Made by a program: the position numbers and the translations under genes
Notes under the pieces: model-generated
Database searches by the model: none
The model's input: the letters and a program-made list of their open reading frames with translations, nothing else
What the model was told of the DNA's origin: nothing
NCBI GenBank assembly: GCA_030141605.1
Contig: JAQGDQ010001525.1
Span: 1-36,519, forward strand
Direction of reading: 5' to 3'
Origin: Tubiluchus corallicola
Taxonomy: Eukaryota > Priapulida > Priapulimorpha > Priapulimorphida > Tubiluchidae
DNA: 36,519 nt
Shown here: piece by piece, positions 1 through 10,305 of the stretch
Layout: each line of letters starts with the position of its first letter
Position numbering within the stretch: the stretch's first letter is position 1

Positions 1-420
1 ATATCTGAATTTCAGGAGACTCCGGGCCAAGTCAGTGGTGGTGACAGCCCTCGACTCCTGGCCAAGTCAGAAGGGGTGACAACCCAACCCGATTCCCTTT
101 GAATTTCGCATAGATCTGATAACGTGCAAGACGCCCCGATTATAAAATTTAGTTTTAGAATATTATTTAGCTAAACAAGCACCCAGTTCAATCACAACTT
201 TCAAATTGCAAGTCCTTGCTGAAATCCCCGATGCAGTTTCGTTTAAACATAAAATTGCCGTGCTCAAGTCTTCACTAAGGTTTTTTATTTACCTTTGTCA
301 AGGTTAACGAATTTTAAATTTGCTTAAGATGATCATGGAGGGTGTCTCTTCAAACATCAGCTGGTAAAATGCTGGTACCGTATATAGTAGTTACGTAGAA
401 CGTGTGTAAGTGTGCTTTAC
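1..420. other. No assigned gene; short duplication and an open stretch
   Basis: GGCCAAGTCAG occurs twice 35 nt apart at 25-35 and 60-70, which may be the end of an array that starts outside the window. On the plus strand an open frame of about 57 codons runs near 145-315 (including LQVLAEIPDAVSFKHKIAVL) behind a possible acceptor ending ATTATTTAG. The only nearby donor candidates are poor, so I do not call it an exon. Confidence 0.3.
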
Positions 421-690
421 AGCATGGGTCTGTCTGTCTGTATGTCTGTATGTCCTCAAAACTATTTTAAACTTCATCCTCTGTAGATTGCTTTTATACT
501 TTTATTCCTAATATGATTACCCGTATTGCCAAGTGCATGATGAGTCAGTTAATCAGTCAGTCCAATAGTCGGTTTGTCAGTCAGTCAGTCAGTCTGACAC
601 CCATCCATCCATCCGTCCATCCATCCATCCAGCCAGCCAGCCAGCCAGCTAGCCACCCAGTCAGTCAGTCAGTCCATCAATCAAAATTAC
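421..690. repeat. Tetranucleotide microsatellite patch
   Basis: Consecutive short runs of TCTG (about 428-450), GTCA (about 545-600), ATCC (about 602-630) and CAGC (about 630-650), with more GTCA to 675. The Ser/Gln/Pro reading frame across it is a by-product of the repeat and not a gene. Confidence 0.8.
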
Positions 691-696
691 CATTAT

Positions 697-1074
697 AATA
701 AGCCTTTTCATAGTTTCGTTGCGTGCACGCATAGTTGCTGTAGGTAAAAGGTTAATTGTACCACAGCAACGCGTCTTTGCTACAACCATCACGTGATGTG
801 TGTGCAAAGCAAAGCCGTCTGCCGTATCAGTGTAGTAGTTTCACTTGTTTTACGTGGTCTTTACTTAATTATGCATTAGTGAGTGATTTACTAGCAGGAT
901 CTTGCTCAGGAACGAGAAAAAATGAACCAGGCAAGATTCTAGCTAGCTGTTAAAACTGTTACAATAGCTTTGGCCGAGATATTGTCAAGTGTACACAAAT
1001 GCGTTGTCTGGTACACTTAACCTTTGACCTTTTCACGATCACCATCAATCACTGGAACTGTGAAATGGCTTATT
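697..1074 (+). mobile_element. MITE family 1, copy 1 (DR1-bearing)
   Basis: Begins AATAAGCC and ends GGCTTATT, with subterminal CAGTTT/AACTGTG arms. The interior holds blocks shared with six other copies in the window: TTAATTATGCATTA, CACGTGA, and a CACTTAACCTTTGACCT block near the right end (DR1-like 13-mer at 1018-1030; a variant AGGTAAAAGGTTA at 740-752). There is no coding capacity. It is non-autonomous; the transposase superfamily is not clear from the sequence. Confidence 0.8.
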
Positions 1075-1080
1075 ACTCAA

Positions 1081-1496
1081 GATCTTGGACATTGACCATC
1101 AAAAAAGTTCCTGGACGTTGACTATCAAGCAAGATCCTGGACATTGACCATCAAGCAAGTTCCTGGACATTGACCATCAAGAAAGTTCCTGGACGTTGAC
1201 CATCAAGCAAGAACCTGGACGTTGACCATCAGGTAAGTTCCTGGACGTTGGCCATCAAGCAAGTTCTTGGACGTTGACCATCAAGCAAGTTCGTGGACAT
1301 TGACCATCAAGCAAGTTCGTGGACATTGACTATCAAGCAAGTTCTTGGACGTTGACCATCAAGCAAGTTCGTGGACATTGACCATCACGCAAGTTCCTGG
1401 ACGTTGGCCATCAAGCAAGTTCCTGGACGTTGACCACCAAGCAAGTTCCTGGACGTTGACCATCAAGCAAGTTCCTGGACGTTGACCATCAAGCGG
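1081..1496. repeat. 26-bp minisatellite abutting MITE copy 1
   Basis: About 16 units of the type GACGTTGACCATCAAGCAAG plus TTCCTG, period 26, with scattered substitutions. The array starts only a few bases after the right end of the MITE. Confidence 0.9.
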
Positions 1497-1806
1497 AGGA
1501 AGCGTCTATGACATGGGGCGCTTAACTGGTTTCAGATGGGGAGGTTCAAGAACAGGTTGATTTAACCTGATGCCCAGGGTTTCCCCCGATGGCTTCTTTT
1601 ACCTTAGAACACGTGAATAAACAACGCCTGTTCTCCCTGCATCATGGCTTCACTATCATGGCTTCACAAGTGCGCGGAGTTGTAAAAATAAACAAAATTG
1701 GGCCAATAGACTGGCGCAGTTTATTAGTATTCTATATTATAAGAGGGAATTAGTTCAGCTCCACAAGGTCAGTGAGAAAAAAGACAATTTTGCTGCTTAC
1801 TGGTGG
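1497..1806. other. Unassigned spacer
   Basis: Between the 26-bp array and MITE copy 2. It contains two AATAAA hexamers on the plus strand (near 1617 and 1687) and a short duplicated ATCATGGCTTCAC motif. I see no exon. Confidence 0.4.
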
Positions 1807-2192
1807 AATCAGCCTTTTCACAGTTCCAGCGATTGATGATGATCGTGAAAAAAGCCAAAGGTTAAGTGTACCAGATAACGCATTTGTGTACACTTGACAA
1901 CACCTCGCAGCCCAAACGATTGTAATAGTAACAGTTTTAACAGCTAGCTAGAATCTTACCTAGTTCATTTTCTCTTGTTCCCAAGCAAAATCTGCTATAA
2001 ATCACTTTACGCACAGACTAATGCATAATTAAGTAAAGTCTGTGTAAAACAACCGAAGTTACTAAACCGATGCGACAAACGGCTTTGCTTATATGTCACG
2101 TGACGGTTGTAGTTAAGCCGCCTAATGGTACACTTAACCTTTGACCTACAGCAACTGCACTTGCGCACAGGGAAACTGTGTAAAGGCTCATT
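1807..2192 (-). mobile_element. MITE family 1, copy 2
   Basis: Reverse-orientation copy. The left end AATCAGCCTTTTCACAG pairs with the right end CTGTGTAAAGGCTCATT. TAACCTTTGACCT at 2135-2147 is the internal DR1-like site; the mirrored left site is degraded. It shares ATGCATAATTAAGTAAAG with the other copies. Confidence 0.8.
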
Positions 2193-2408
2193 CAAAGTGT
2201 ACGTCACGTGACGTTTCTTAAATACGTACACTGTAGAACTAACTTTTTATCGTAATAAGGCGCTAAAACTATTAAAAAACGGGCAAATCAAAATTTCCGC
2301 TTTTGTAAATTTGTCATTTAATTATGCGGTATAAGATTATTGATTATTGGATTACCATACATGTGTGTTTTCTTGAAAAATGGGGAGGTATTTCAGCAGT
2401 CTCTTACG

Positions 2409-2995
2409 GGCACGTTCAGACCAGCGAGTTCTCTCTGACAGCAAACTCGCACGTGTGAACTCCTTTGCGAATTACTGTCGACAAGACACTGCAAACTATG
2501 CGACAGTTGTTGCGAGTTGATTTGCTACGAGTTACTGTCTAGTGTGAACGCTTCTGCGAGTTGATTTGCTACGAGTTACTGTCTAGTGTGAACGCCTGTG
2601 CGAGTTGATTTGCTACGAGTTACTGTCTAGTGTGAACGCTTCGGCGAGTTGATTTGCTACTAGTTACTGTCTAGTGTGAATGCCTCTGCGAGTTGATTTG
2701 CTACTAGTTACTGTCTAGTGTGAACGCTTCTGCGAGTTGATTTGCTACTAGTTACTGTCTAGTGTGAACGCTTCGGCGAGTTGATTTGCTACGAGTTACT
2801 GTCTAGTGTGAACGCTTCGGCGAGTTGACTCCTAAGAATTACTGTCTAGTGTGAACGCTTCCGCGAGTTACTCTCGACCCTTCTCGCAGCGAATAGAGAA
2901 GTGAATGTTGGAGCGTAACTGCAACAAGCTTTGCTGTCTAGTCTGAACACGTTTGCGAATCGCGTAGCGAGAAAACTCGCTAGTCTGAACGTGCC
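2409..2995. mobile_element. Terminal-inverted-repeat element with internal 44-bp array
   Basis: The left end GGCACGTTCAGACCAGCGAG mirrors the right end CTCGCTAGTCTGAACGTGCC. The interior from about 2512 to 2880 is a tandem array, period 44, units like GCGAGTTGATTTGCTACGAG followed by TTACTGTCTAGTGTGAACGC. The unit echoes the terminus (GCGAGTT and GTGTGAACG), so the array probably arose from subterminal sequence. No clear target duplication; superfamily unknown. Confidence 0.75.
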
Positions 2996-3792
2996 ATTAC
3001 ATTCTAGAGAAATAGGAAGTGAAATTTTTGATACAGCAAATTAAAAACTATTAATTATAACTTAAAGTACAAAGAAACCATCCACTTATGTAAGCTTAAA
3101 AAATTCGTCTTGAAATTTTATACCATTTACGTACTGCCTTTTTGCATGCAGGGCTTGCGTCAGCAGTAACGCTGTATAAAATATGTAAATATAAATCTTG
3201 CGATGACTGTTAGACGCAGCTATTTTGACAATAGATCATTTGAAACAATTTTGATAACACCGAGTAAAGTTTGAAAAATAACCAGAGCATTCATAGTACA
3301 CGTGTCACTAAGTACAATTTTAAATTACTGTATCTTGTCAGTAAGATTAAAAATACGTTTTTTGGTCAGTGAGTGGCGCACCCTTGTGGCACGAACGTTT
3401 TAAATTATTATTTCTAATTACATAAGTCTTTCCAACAGGTAAGTGAGATGCTAAGTAATATAACTTTGCATGGAAAGTGTTTCTGGAACACAATTTAACG
3501 TTGCCTTTTCTTCCCCTGATTTACGTTTGCGTAAGTGACGTCACGTAATGGCGACTTCGGAACGGGAGATTTAAAATGAAAACAAACAAAAATTCCCTTT
3601 AACATCAGTAGGATATGCGCATAGAATTGCTGTAAAGTAATATAATTTTTTAAGACGATTTTGCTGAAACCCACTTCAGTTAAATATTGACTTGTCCTTT
3701 AACACAACGAATTATTCCAACACGTTTTGCAACTGTTTCAACACTGTATGTCATTTGGTAGCCGCTGCTAAATTGATTTTCAACTTTCGCGT
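2996..3792. other. Unassigned AT-rich spacer with a CRE-like palindrome
   Basis: No exon recognised. TGACGTCA, a full CRE/ATF palindrome, lies at about 3537-3544 followed by an ATG at 3548, but the frame closes after eight codons. This is the 3' flank of the minus-strand gene at 4038-7240. Confidence 0.35.
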
Positions 3793-3798
3793 TTTTAT
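3793..3798 (-). terminator. Candidate polyadenylation signal of the minus-strand gene
   Basis: TTTATT on the plus strand is AATAAA on the minus strand, about 240 nt downstream of the stop at 4038-4040. It is the first canonical hexamer I noticed past the stop. Confidence 0.35.
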
Positions 3799-4037
3799 TA
3801 CCCCAGAAGGAACTAGTAAAGTTAATTTACATGTATATTGACTGTACGAACACTCGAGTTTTGTCTTCCCCAAAATCAACTTTCTTCAATTACTGGAAGC
3901 TTCCCAGATCTGAATGGCTTCCATTGATGCGTGGTCCACGTGCGCAAAAACAAAGTTTCTTTCATGCCTCCACCAATGAAATCATTTCTCTTCGTTACTT
4001 TCTCACTCGTCTTCCAGTCCCTCTTCTGAATTTCCGG

Positions 4038-4104
4038 TTACTCGTATTTCCGGTTTCTGTGCCAGTGATGAATTTTCTTGTATCGCTTAGAGTCGTAGTC
4101 GGGA
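4038..4104 (-). CDS. Hidden gene exon 6 (stop codon)
   Basis: Acceptor GTTTACTTATTTACAG. It encodes PDYDSKRYKKIHHWHRNRKY then E and TAA (4040-4038). The C-terminus is very basic. MITE copy 3 ends 30 nt upstream of this acceptor (at 4135), inside the last intron. Confidence 0.65.
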
Positions 4105-4134
4105 CTGTAAATAAGTAAACGGAGTTGCTTCTAT

Positions 4135-4571
4135 AACAAGCCCTTCCACAGTTGCAGCGATTGATGATGATCGTGAAAAGGTCAAAGGTTAAGTGTACTA
4201 AACAACGCATTTGTGTATATTTGACGATGCCTCGCAACCCACACTATTGTAATAGTAACAGATTTAACAGCTAGCTAAAACCTTACCTAGTTCATTTTTT
4301 CTTGTTACCAAGCAAGATCCTGCTATTAACTCACTCTATGCATAGAATAATGTATAATTGTTTGCATTAATTTACTTAACAAATAATTAAGTAAAGTGTA
4401 AGTAACAGAACTGATGTGGTGCACGGCTTTGCTTTCCCCACATGTCACGTGATAGTTGTAGTTAAGACGCGTTCCTGTGGTACACTTGGCGGTTGTAATT
4501 GTTATAGTACACTTAACCTTTGACCTACAGGAACTGCGCATGCGCACAACGAAACTGTGAAAAGGCTTATT
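4135..4571 (-). mobile_element. MITE family 1, copy 3
   Basis: Ends AACAAGCC and GGCTTATT with CACAGTT/AACTGTG arms. DR1-like sites are AGGTCAAAGGTTA at 4179-4191 and its mirror TAACCTTTGACCT at 4514-4526. It lies inside the last intron of the minus-strand gene. Confidence 0.85.
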
Positions 4572-4649
4572 ATACTATTATATCTTTAACAGCAGAGTGA
4601 AAATATAAAAAGATAAAAGTGGTAATGGATATAATCAAGCATCTCTTAC

Positions 4650-4697
4650 TCCATCATTCTTGCTTCTTGTACCGCCATCAGACGCCTTTGCTTTATC
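4650..4697 (-). CDS. Hidden gene exon 5 (48 nt)
   Basis: Acceptor TTTTCGGTTTTTCAG, donor ATGGA/GTAAGA. It encodes IKQRRLMAVQEARMM and closes with split Asp codon GA/T. Without splicing, the frame would end at the TAA inside the donor. Confidence 0.65.
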
Positions 4698-4823
4698 CTG
4701 AAAAACCGAAAACGTCTTGTTGATATTTAGTTAAAATTTTGGACACCTGGTGGCGTTGATAGCTTATCGATGAAGCCATGATAGACTTCGAGGAGCATTA
4801 CGTAATTATGTCGTACTTTCTAC

Positions 4824-4880
4824 CTGGCCATTCGACTCTTCCAATCAGTTATCCTTGGTATCATCCGTGTTCGCTCTTCT
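4824..4880 (-). CDS. Hidden gene exon 4 (57 nt)
   Basis: Acceptor ACTTTTTTTCCAG, donor CCAG/GTAGAA. It encodes EERTRMIPRITDWKSRMA, opening with the split Arg codon CG/A and closing with AG/G. The donor is weaker than the others. The other two frames across this exon hit stops. Confidence 0.6.
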
Positions 4881-4957
4881 CTGGAAAAAAGTAAATTTTT
4901 AACGTGATGCTCTTCCAGTTTTATTTTCATTTATATAACGATTGTTTTTTTGAGTAA

Positions 4958-5612
4958 GGCCATTTCACACTGAGTACGTGAGGAAAAATGACGCTAGGAA
5001 TCGCCGTCAGAAAATCAAAAATTTTCTGGAAAATTTCCGATTTTTCTTGAAATTCCATGCAGCATGAAAGTTCATTTCACAGTGAAATCGCCAGATTTTT
5101 GTCCTGCCGTCCAGTTAGCTGCAGTTACTTTGCAAGTTTTATACTGTAAAATCATGTCTAAACTTGCTGTATTTCTCATATACAAAGTTCAATTAATAAT
5201 GTTAGTCAATGTAATATCAGACCTGTTTGTTTTTTTAGTAAAGTTCTACTAATTACTTCAAAATCTGAAAATATACATATATAAATTAAATATATGCGTT
5301 TATTATTATTCTTTTTCACGAATACAGCCATCGATGCTGCATAAAAAAAATAAAATCGTCAGTTTGTTAAAGGAGAGATTAAATCTTATAATTTTATGCT
5401 GAAATATGTTAATTGTTGTTCTTTAAATAAGAAAGAAGTAATTGAGCAGTTAAATTTAAGACTGAATTTAGTGAGGATTCCTCGCGAAGATGGAACATGC
5501 AGTATTTCTACCATGCAGAAAAATTCTTCCTCACGAGGAGAATGCATAACATCTAGCTGGCGAAAAATTGCACGAGAAATGTTGTTGCGCGTCCTCACTG
5601 TGAAATAAGCCC
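4958..5612. mobile_element. Second MITE-like element (family 3)
   Basis: The left end GGCCATTTCACACTGAG pairs with the right end CTCACTGTGAAATAAGCC. The inner hairpin TTCATTTCACAGTGAAATCG repeats the terminus at 5068-5087. Its right half (about 5495-5600) resembles 6766-6880, with CTCACGAGGAG and CATCTAGCTGGC-type blocks. It fills most of intron 3 of the hidden gene. Confidence 0.5.
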
Positions 5613-5641
5613 AAGTCTTAAAAAGCCCATTTTCAACTTAC

Positions 5642-5683
5642 CGATATTTCACGTCTTTTTCAAGAAACTGCGCCTGGAACGTT
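5642..5683 (-). CDS. Hidden gene exon 3 (42 nt)
   Basis: The acceptor CAACTTTTTTGCAG and donor CG/GTAAGT are both near consensus. It encodes TFQAQFLEKDVKY between two split Arg codons (AG/A in, CG/A out). Its small size explains why it is invisible as an ORF. Confidence 0.65.
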
Positions 5684-5761
5684 CTGCAAAAAAGTTGACA
5701 ATAATGTTTAGTCACGAAGCCTGTTCTCTGAATGTTACTAAATATAAACACATTCGTGTTA

Positions 5762-5933
5762 ACAAACAACAACAAGCGATGACGATGATAACAGTACAAG
5801 GAGGGCGACGACTACAATGACTCATTGATGTTGACTGCAATGATGTGACAAACAACAACAAGCGATGACGATGATAACAGTACAAGGAGGGCGACGACTA
5901 CGATGACTCATTGATGTTGACTGCAATGATGCG
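5762..5933. repeat. Two-copy 86-bp tandem duplication
   Basis: ACAAACAACAACAAGCGATG starts at 5762 and again at 5848. The following ~70 nt, including CAGTACAAGGAGGGCGACGA, is almost identical in the two copies. Confidence 0.9.
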
Positions 5934-5954
5934 ATTATTACAACAGCATGTAAT

Positions 5955-6427
<473 letters not shown>

Positions 6428-6765
6428 ATGCACTATTTACAGAGTTCGTTTAATGCTTACTCAAACTTGGCTTCCCATTTTGTTAATTCCCTGTCCTTTC
6501 TCGCGCTCCTGTAAAAAGGGATGAAAATTTTCCATGCTGTCGTTGTACTAGGAAACTAAGGTACAAACTATTGAATTGTGCACAATTGTGCAAGTTGTGC
6601 TTTACACACAGAACTTGTAATTCGTGTACATAGAAGAACCTTTAGAGATTAAGGTGATTATAAAACCAGTTATTTTTTAAACAAAACGCGCCAAACAAAT
6701 CCAACGTTCAGTCAAGGTAAGCAGCTACAGCATAAGAAGATATGAACATTTTGAAGTTAAATAGA

Positions 6766-6880
6766 ATTTATACTGCAGAATATGCAGTATTTCTATCATG
6801 CGGCAAAATTCCTCACGAGGAGGACGCATAGCTTCTAGCTGGCAGCGGAATTCCTCACGAGAAATTTTGCCATGTGAATA
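6766..6880. mobile_element. Fragment of the 4958-5612 MITE family
   Basis: It shares GCAGTATTTCTA, CCTCACGAGGAG and CTTCTAGCTGGC-type blocks with 5495-5600. The CTCACGAG motifs form a local hairpin. It stops a few bases from the exon 2 donor of the hidden gene. Confidence 0.5.
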
Positions 6881-6889
6881 GACCTTAAC

Positions 6890-7051
6890 CTTTCTCGTTC
6901 TCTGGCTATGAAGTTTTCAATTCGCATAATTGTTCGAATCCTTATAAAGTCGTGTGTATTATAGTCCCGGTCAGCCTGGAAATCCTTTTCCTGACGATTC
7001 CTGTCAACAACGTCGCTAGAACCATCCTCCGAAAGCTCATTGATCTGTTGA
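6890..7051 (-). CDS. Hidden gene exon 2
   Basis: Acceptor TTTTTCTTCTAG, donor AAAG/GTTAAG, 162 nt, phase 2 in and out. It encodes QQINELSEDGSSDVVDRNRQ and onward to RIENFIARERE, a polar then Arg/Glu-rich stretch. If unspliced, the frame runs on to a stop at 6835-6837, inside a fragment of the 4958-5612 MITE family that begins a few bases past the donor. Confidence 0.65.
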
Positions 7052-7153
7052 CTAGAAGAAAAACAATTAGTCCATATTAGTCATCAAATGCTCTGAAAAC
7101 AGCTTGAAAACTGCAATATTTCAGTTTTATTCGAGTTATTTTATCTCACGTAC

Positions 7154-7240
7154 GTGTCCGAGAAATCGTCATCTTCTTGAATTTCAAGTTCTGAATCACC
7201 AAAATACATGTTTGTGCGATGGAAGATTAAGACTTATTCA
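7154..7240 (-). CDS. Hidden gene exon 1 (start codon)
   Basis: The coding part is 7154-7209, beginning at the ATG at 7209-7207. It encodes MYFGDSELEIQEDDDFSD plus two bases of the next codon (AC). The donor is GTACGTGAG. The frame upstream closes at a TAA 24 nt before the ATG, and a possible acceptor (AACAGTTACAG) sits at 7241-7242, giving a short 5' leader. An alternative GTGAGA donor four bases later would put exon 2 out of frame. Confidence 0.6.
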
Positions 7241-7403
7241 CTGTAACTGTTACCGTTTAGGTGTCTAAACCTAGTTGATTGGGATTAGTATCATGCCAAG
7301 GTTGCATGGCTTCTACGTGATTTGAAATCATTTACACTGAGGTAGTTATTTTACCTTCTGTACTTACAGGTGAGGACCAAATTGATCAGAGCTATAACAG
7401 TAC

Positions 7404-8243
7404 GTGCAGAGGCGTAGCCAGGTTTTAAAATTTAGAGGGTGCAAAGCACGTGAAAAGGCGTCGTGACAGGGGCGTAGCCAGGTCCTAAAGTTAGGGGGAG
7501 GCAAACCACATGAAAAGGTACCGTGACAGGGGCGTAGCCAGGTCCTAAAGTTAAGGGGGGGAGGTAAAGCACATGAAAAGGCGTCGTGACAGGGGCGTAG
7601 CCAGGTCCTAAAGTTAGGGGGGAGGCAAAGCACATGAAAAGGTACCGTGACAGGGACGTAGCCAGGTCCTAAAGTTAGGGGGGGGGGAGGCAAAGCACAT
7701 GAAAAGGTGTCGTGACAGGGGCGTAGCCAGGTCCTAAAGTTAGGGGGGAGGCAAAGCACATGAAAAGGTACCGTGACAGGGACGTAGCCAGGTCCTAAAG
7801 TTAGGGGGGCAAAGCACATGAAAAGGTACCGTGACAGGGGCGTAGCCAGGTCCTAAAGTTAGAGGGGAGCAAAGCACAAGAAAAGGCGCCGTGACAGGGG
7901 CGTAGCCAGGTCCTAAAGTTAGGGGGGAAAGCATAAGAAAAGGCGCTTTGACAGGGGCGTAGCCAGGTCCTAAAGTTAGGGGGGCACAGCATAAGAAAAG
8001 GCGCCGTGAAAGGGGCGTGGCCAGGTCCTAAAGTTAGGGGGGGAAAGCATAAGAAAAGGCGCCGTGACAGGGGCGTAGCCAGGTCCTAAAGTTAGGGGGA
8101 ACAGCATAAGAAAAGGCGCCGTGAAAGGGGCGTAGCCAGGTCCTAAAGGTAGGGGGGAAAGCATAAGAAAAGGCGCTTTGACAGGGGCGTAGCCAGGTCT
8201 AAAGTTAGGGGGAGCACAGCATAAGAAAAGGCGCCGTGACACA
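7404..8243 (-). repeat. Tandem array of a hAT 3' terminus, ~14 copies
   Basis: Units of about 55-65 bp each contain CAGGGGCGTAGCCAGG, which reads as a hAT-type terminal inverted repeat, then TCCTAAAGTTAGGGGG and a GCATAAGAAAAGGCGCC-like tail. On the minus strand each unit ends CCTGGCTACGCCCCTG, as expected for a hAT 3' end, just beyond the transposase relic at 8299-8538. Frames reading LTLGPGYAPVT are repeat by-products. Confidence 0.75.
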
Positions 8244-8298
8244 TAATTATCAAACAATTGTTAATACAGCGATTATGAAGGAACTACAACAGTTTCTT

Positions 8299-8538
8299 TC
8301 ATCTAGGCTTCATTTTAGAAAAGTAACTATTGTTATAATTCATCTCAGTAGCCAACTCTCTTTCAATGGAGAGCAAAACTAACCCAGACAATCTATCCTC
8401 CACCATTGTAGAAAGAAGATAGGATTTTATCTGTTTCAATCGATTAAAGCTTCGCTTAGCAATTGCACAAATGAAATAAAAAGTTGTTGAAAAGATGCCC
8501 ATTTCGAAAAGCGTGCTAGAAGGAGCGCTTGCTGACAC
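8299..8538 (-). pseudogene. hAT transposase C-terminal (dimerisation) fragment
   Basis: A 79-codon minus-strand frame contains KRSFNRLKQIKSYLLSTM and DRLSGLVLLSIERELA. This matches the pattern of the hAT C-terminal dimerisation region (RSFSKLKxIKxxLRxTM...RLxxLxLLSIE), as seen in ZMYM-type hAT transposases. The catalytic core is missing, so it cannot be active. Its 3' side runs into the terminal array at 7404-8243, so both are parts of one degenerate element. It may belong to the same broad hAT group as the relics in the palindrome arms. Confidence 0.75.
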
Positions 8539-8559
8539 CCCCCCCCCATTCCCTCTGCT

Positions 8560-8780
8560 CTCCCATTAGTTACGTTAGTGAATGCATGTAATTTTATATA
8601 CTTTATATTTATATTATATTCATATTCGTATGAAATGAATGAATGAAGTTATTTTTATTTGTACTTATAACAAAATAATAATGCACAGATAAAATAGTAA
8701 AATGTTAGGAGTTTTGGTGCACCGTGGTTTGCTCCAAAGGTGGAATAACCTGCCCTTAACAAGCCAGGAAGAAAATCAGG
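8560..8780 (-). mobile_element. Probable non-LTR retrotransposon or SINE 3' end
   Basis: Reading the minus strand, GTACAAATAAAAATAACTTC leads into a short ATTC repeat (plus strand GAATGAATGAA near 8636-8647), the usual shape of a retroposon tail. Class is uncertain; I also considered a plus-strand LINE reading (WNNLPLTSQ) near 8740. Confidence 0.3.
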
Positions 8781-9601
8781 TACACAAAATCACGATCATA
8801 CAAACTTTACGAGAGCTATTTGATTCAAGATTTCAATATTTATTTCAAAATTTATTTATTTAGTAATAACTTTCTGTAATAACTTAAATCTGTAAATTAC
8901 AAAATTAATAGTAAAGCTGTGTGCCTGAGGTGGGCTAAAATGGTAGTGCAGCCGCTTAAATTAAAGGCCACCTCAAGAAGAATGGAAAAGGACAAAGAGA
9001 GGGATGGATGAAAAGAACGAAAAGGAAGAATTGCAGAGAAACAGAAAGGCTATGTCGAGGTGAAAGCCAGTGCTGTGCCAAACAACGATGACAACGATAT
9101 CAATAATAACAATAAAACAACAACAACAACAACAATAATAATAATAATGACGTCATTATCACCATTGTTGGTAAAATGATAAGTAATGACTATAGTAACT
9201 ATTAATAAATTTTAAAGCTGAATTAACATAAAAGTTCCACTTAAGGGGATCCCTGTGCGACTGATAACGCGATTTTAATTTTACGTAATTTTGCGTTTTT
9301 TGCACATTCAATTTTTGTTAATCATTTATAATTTAGATTATCCATTAGAGTGTTTTTTATTTACATGTATTCAGTTGTAAAATTGTGCAGTAGGGTTGCC
9401 ACCACTCGTGACTTCGGTTCATGACGGAGTGGCAACTCTACTGTTGAGTGAAAAACACGTTTTCTCTGTATTGTATTTTGTGTTTGCTCATTTAAATTAT
9501 TTTGTGGAATTCCCACTCAGTAGGTATGAGTTATGTTTTAGTATAGTTAGGTATGAGTTCTGTTTTGTTTTAGTCGTAAATTTCATTTTATGTTTTTTTA
9601 G
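8781..9601. other. Unassigned, with (AAC)n/(AAT)n and one perfect-looking hairpin
   Basis: Trinucleotide runs at about 9105-9150. CAGTAGGGTTGCCACCACTC at about 9387 is mirrored by GAGTGGCAACTCTACTG ending near 9442, giving a ~56 nt hairpin. No coding exon recognised. Confidence 0.4.
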
Positions 9602-9640
9602 TTTGTAGCAAGTGGGAATGGAGCTGAGCCAGGGCAAAAG
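9602..9640 (+). CDS. Probable upstream exon of the collagen gene
   Basis: A 39-nt phase-0 segment between a strong acceptor (ATTTTATGTTTTTTTAG) and donor AAAG/GTATTG encodes FVASGNGAEPGQK. It would join in frame to PDYD of the exon at 10774, which can only be read in phase 0. The Gly-rich content suits the region preceding the first collagenous block. It is short enough to arise by chance. Confidence 0.4.
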
Positions 9641-10305
9641 GTATTGTTCTTCAAATTCACTTCTTCTGTACGTTTGTTTATGTTTATCGTGTGGGACGGT
9701 CAATATTTTCAAAACTAATTCATGCAGTCTGTTATTATTAGGGCCGAGCAAAATGTTTCGCGTTCTAAAAAGCGTTAGCCAAACCAAACCAATCTCCCAA
9801 GCGATTCCAGTTCATCTGGTACAGTTTATTCTGTTTATTCACAAATTTTATTAATTTCATTTGGTACGATAAGATTTTCCTGACTTCCGTTGGCTTACTT
9901 AATAGTCCTCGTATTACCTGAGCTTATTTCTAAAATTCAAGAAATTTGTTTTTTTTTGTCGTTGTTGTTGATTTAAATTCCAAACAAATATGTAGTCAAA
10001 CGTAATAAAATCGCATGCCGTCGAGCCGAGCAGTTCCTTAGGTCCAGTTTTAGTGCTCTAACATTGGTGTTTATATGGTGCGCTAAGATTGCTGCGTTTA
10101 AAACGAAAGACGCCAGTACTATGGTAACAAAGCTGGCGTTCAGATGGCAACCATAGCAACTGGCGCGTGGGTTTTTGAGTTTATGTACTGTACTTCTCAT
10201 GTTTATTGTACTTGACGAAAGTCTTCTAAGCAAAGTTTAGAGAATAAGACGGCCGTATGCAATCAAAATGAAGATTTATACACTAGAACAAAAGAAATTC
10301 CTTTG
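9641..10305. other. Intron or upstream sequence, nothing coding seen
   Basis: AT-rich. A ~58 nt imperfect inverted repeat at about 10109-10166 pairs GCCAGTACTATGGTAAC with ACCATAGCAACTGGC. No exon or known element recognised. Confidence 0.4.

Noticed and set aside
6835-7051. Unspliced 71-codon reading of hidden exon 2 down to the stop at 6835
   Set aside because: The end falls in MITE-derived sequence, while splicing at GTTAAG (6889-6884) keeps the frame into three further exons and a terminal one.
7364-8257. Repeated LTLGPGYAPVT proteins on the minus strand
   Set aside because: Frames across the hAT-terminus array, not a gene.
8940-9100. Basic plus-strand frame GHLKKNGKGQREGWMK
   Set aside because: No supporting donor, phase or homology; A/G-rich composition alone explains the Lys/Arg content.
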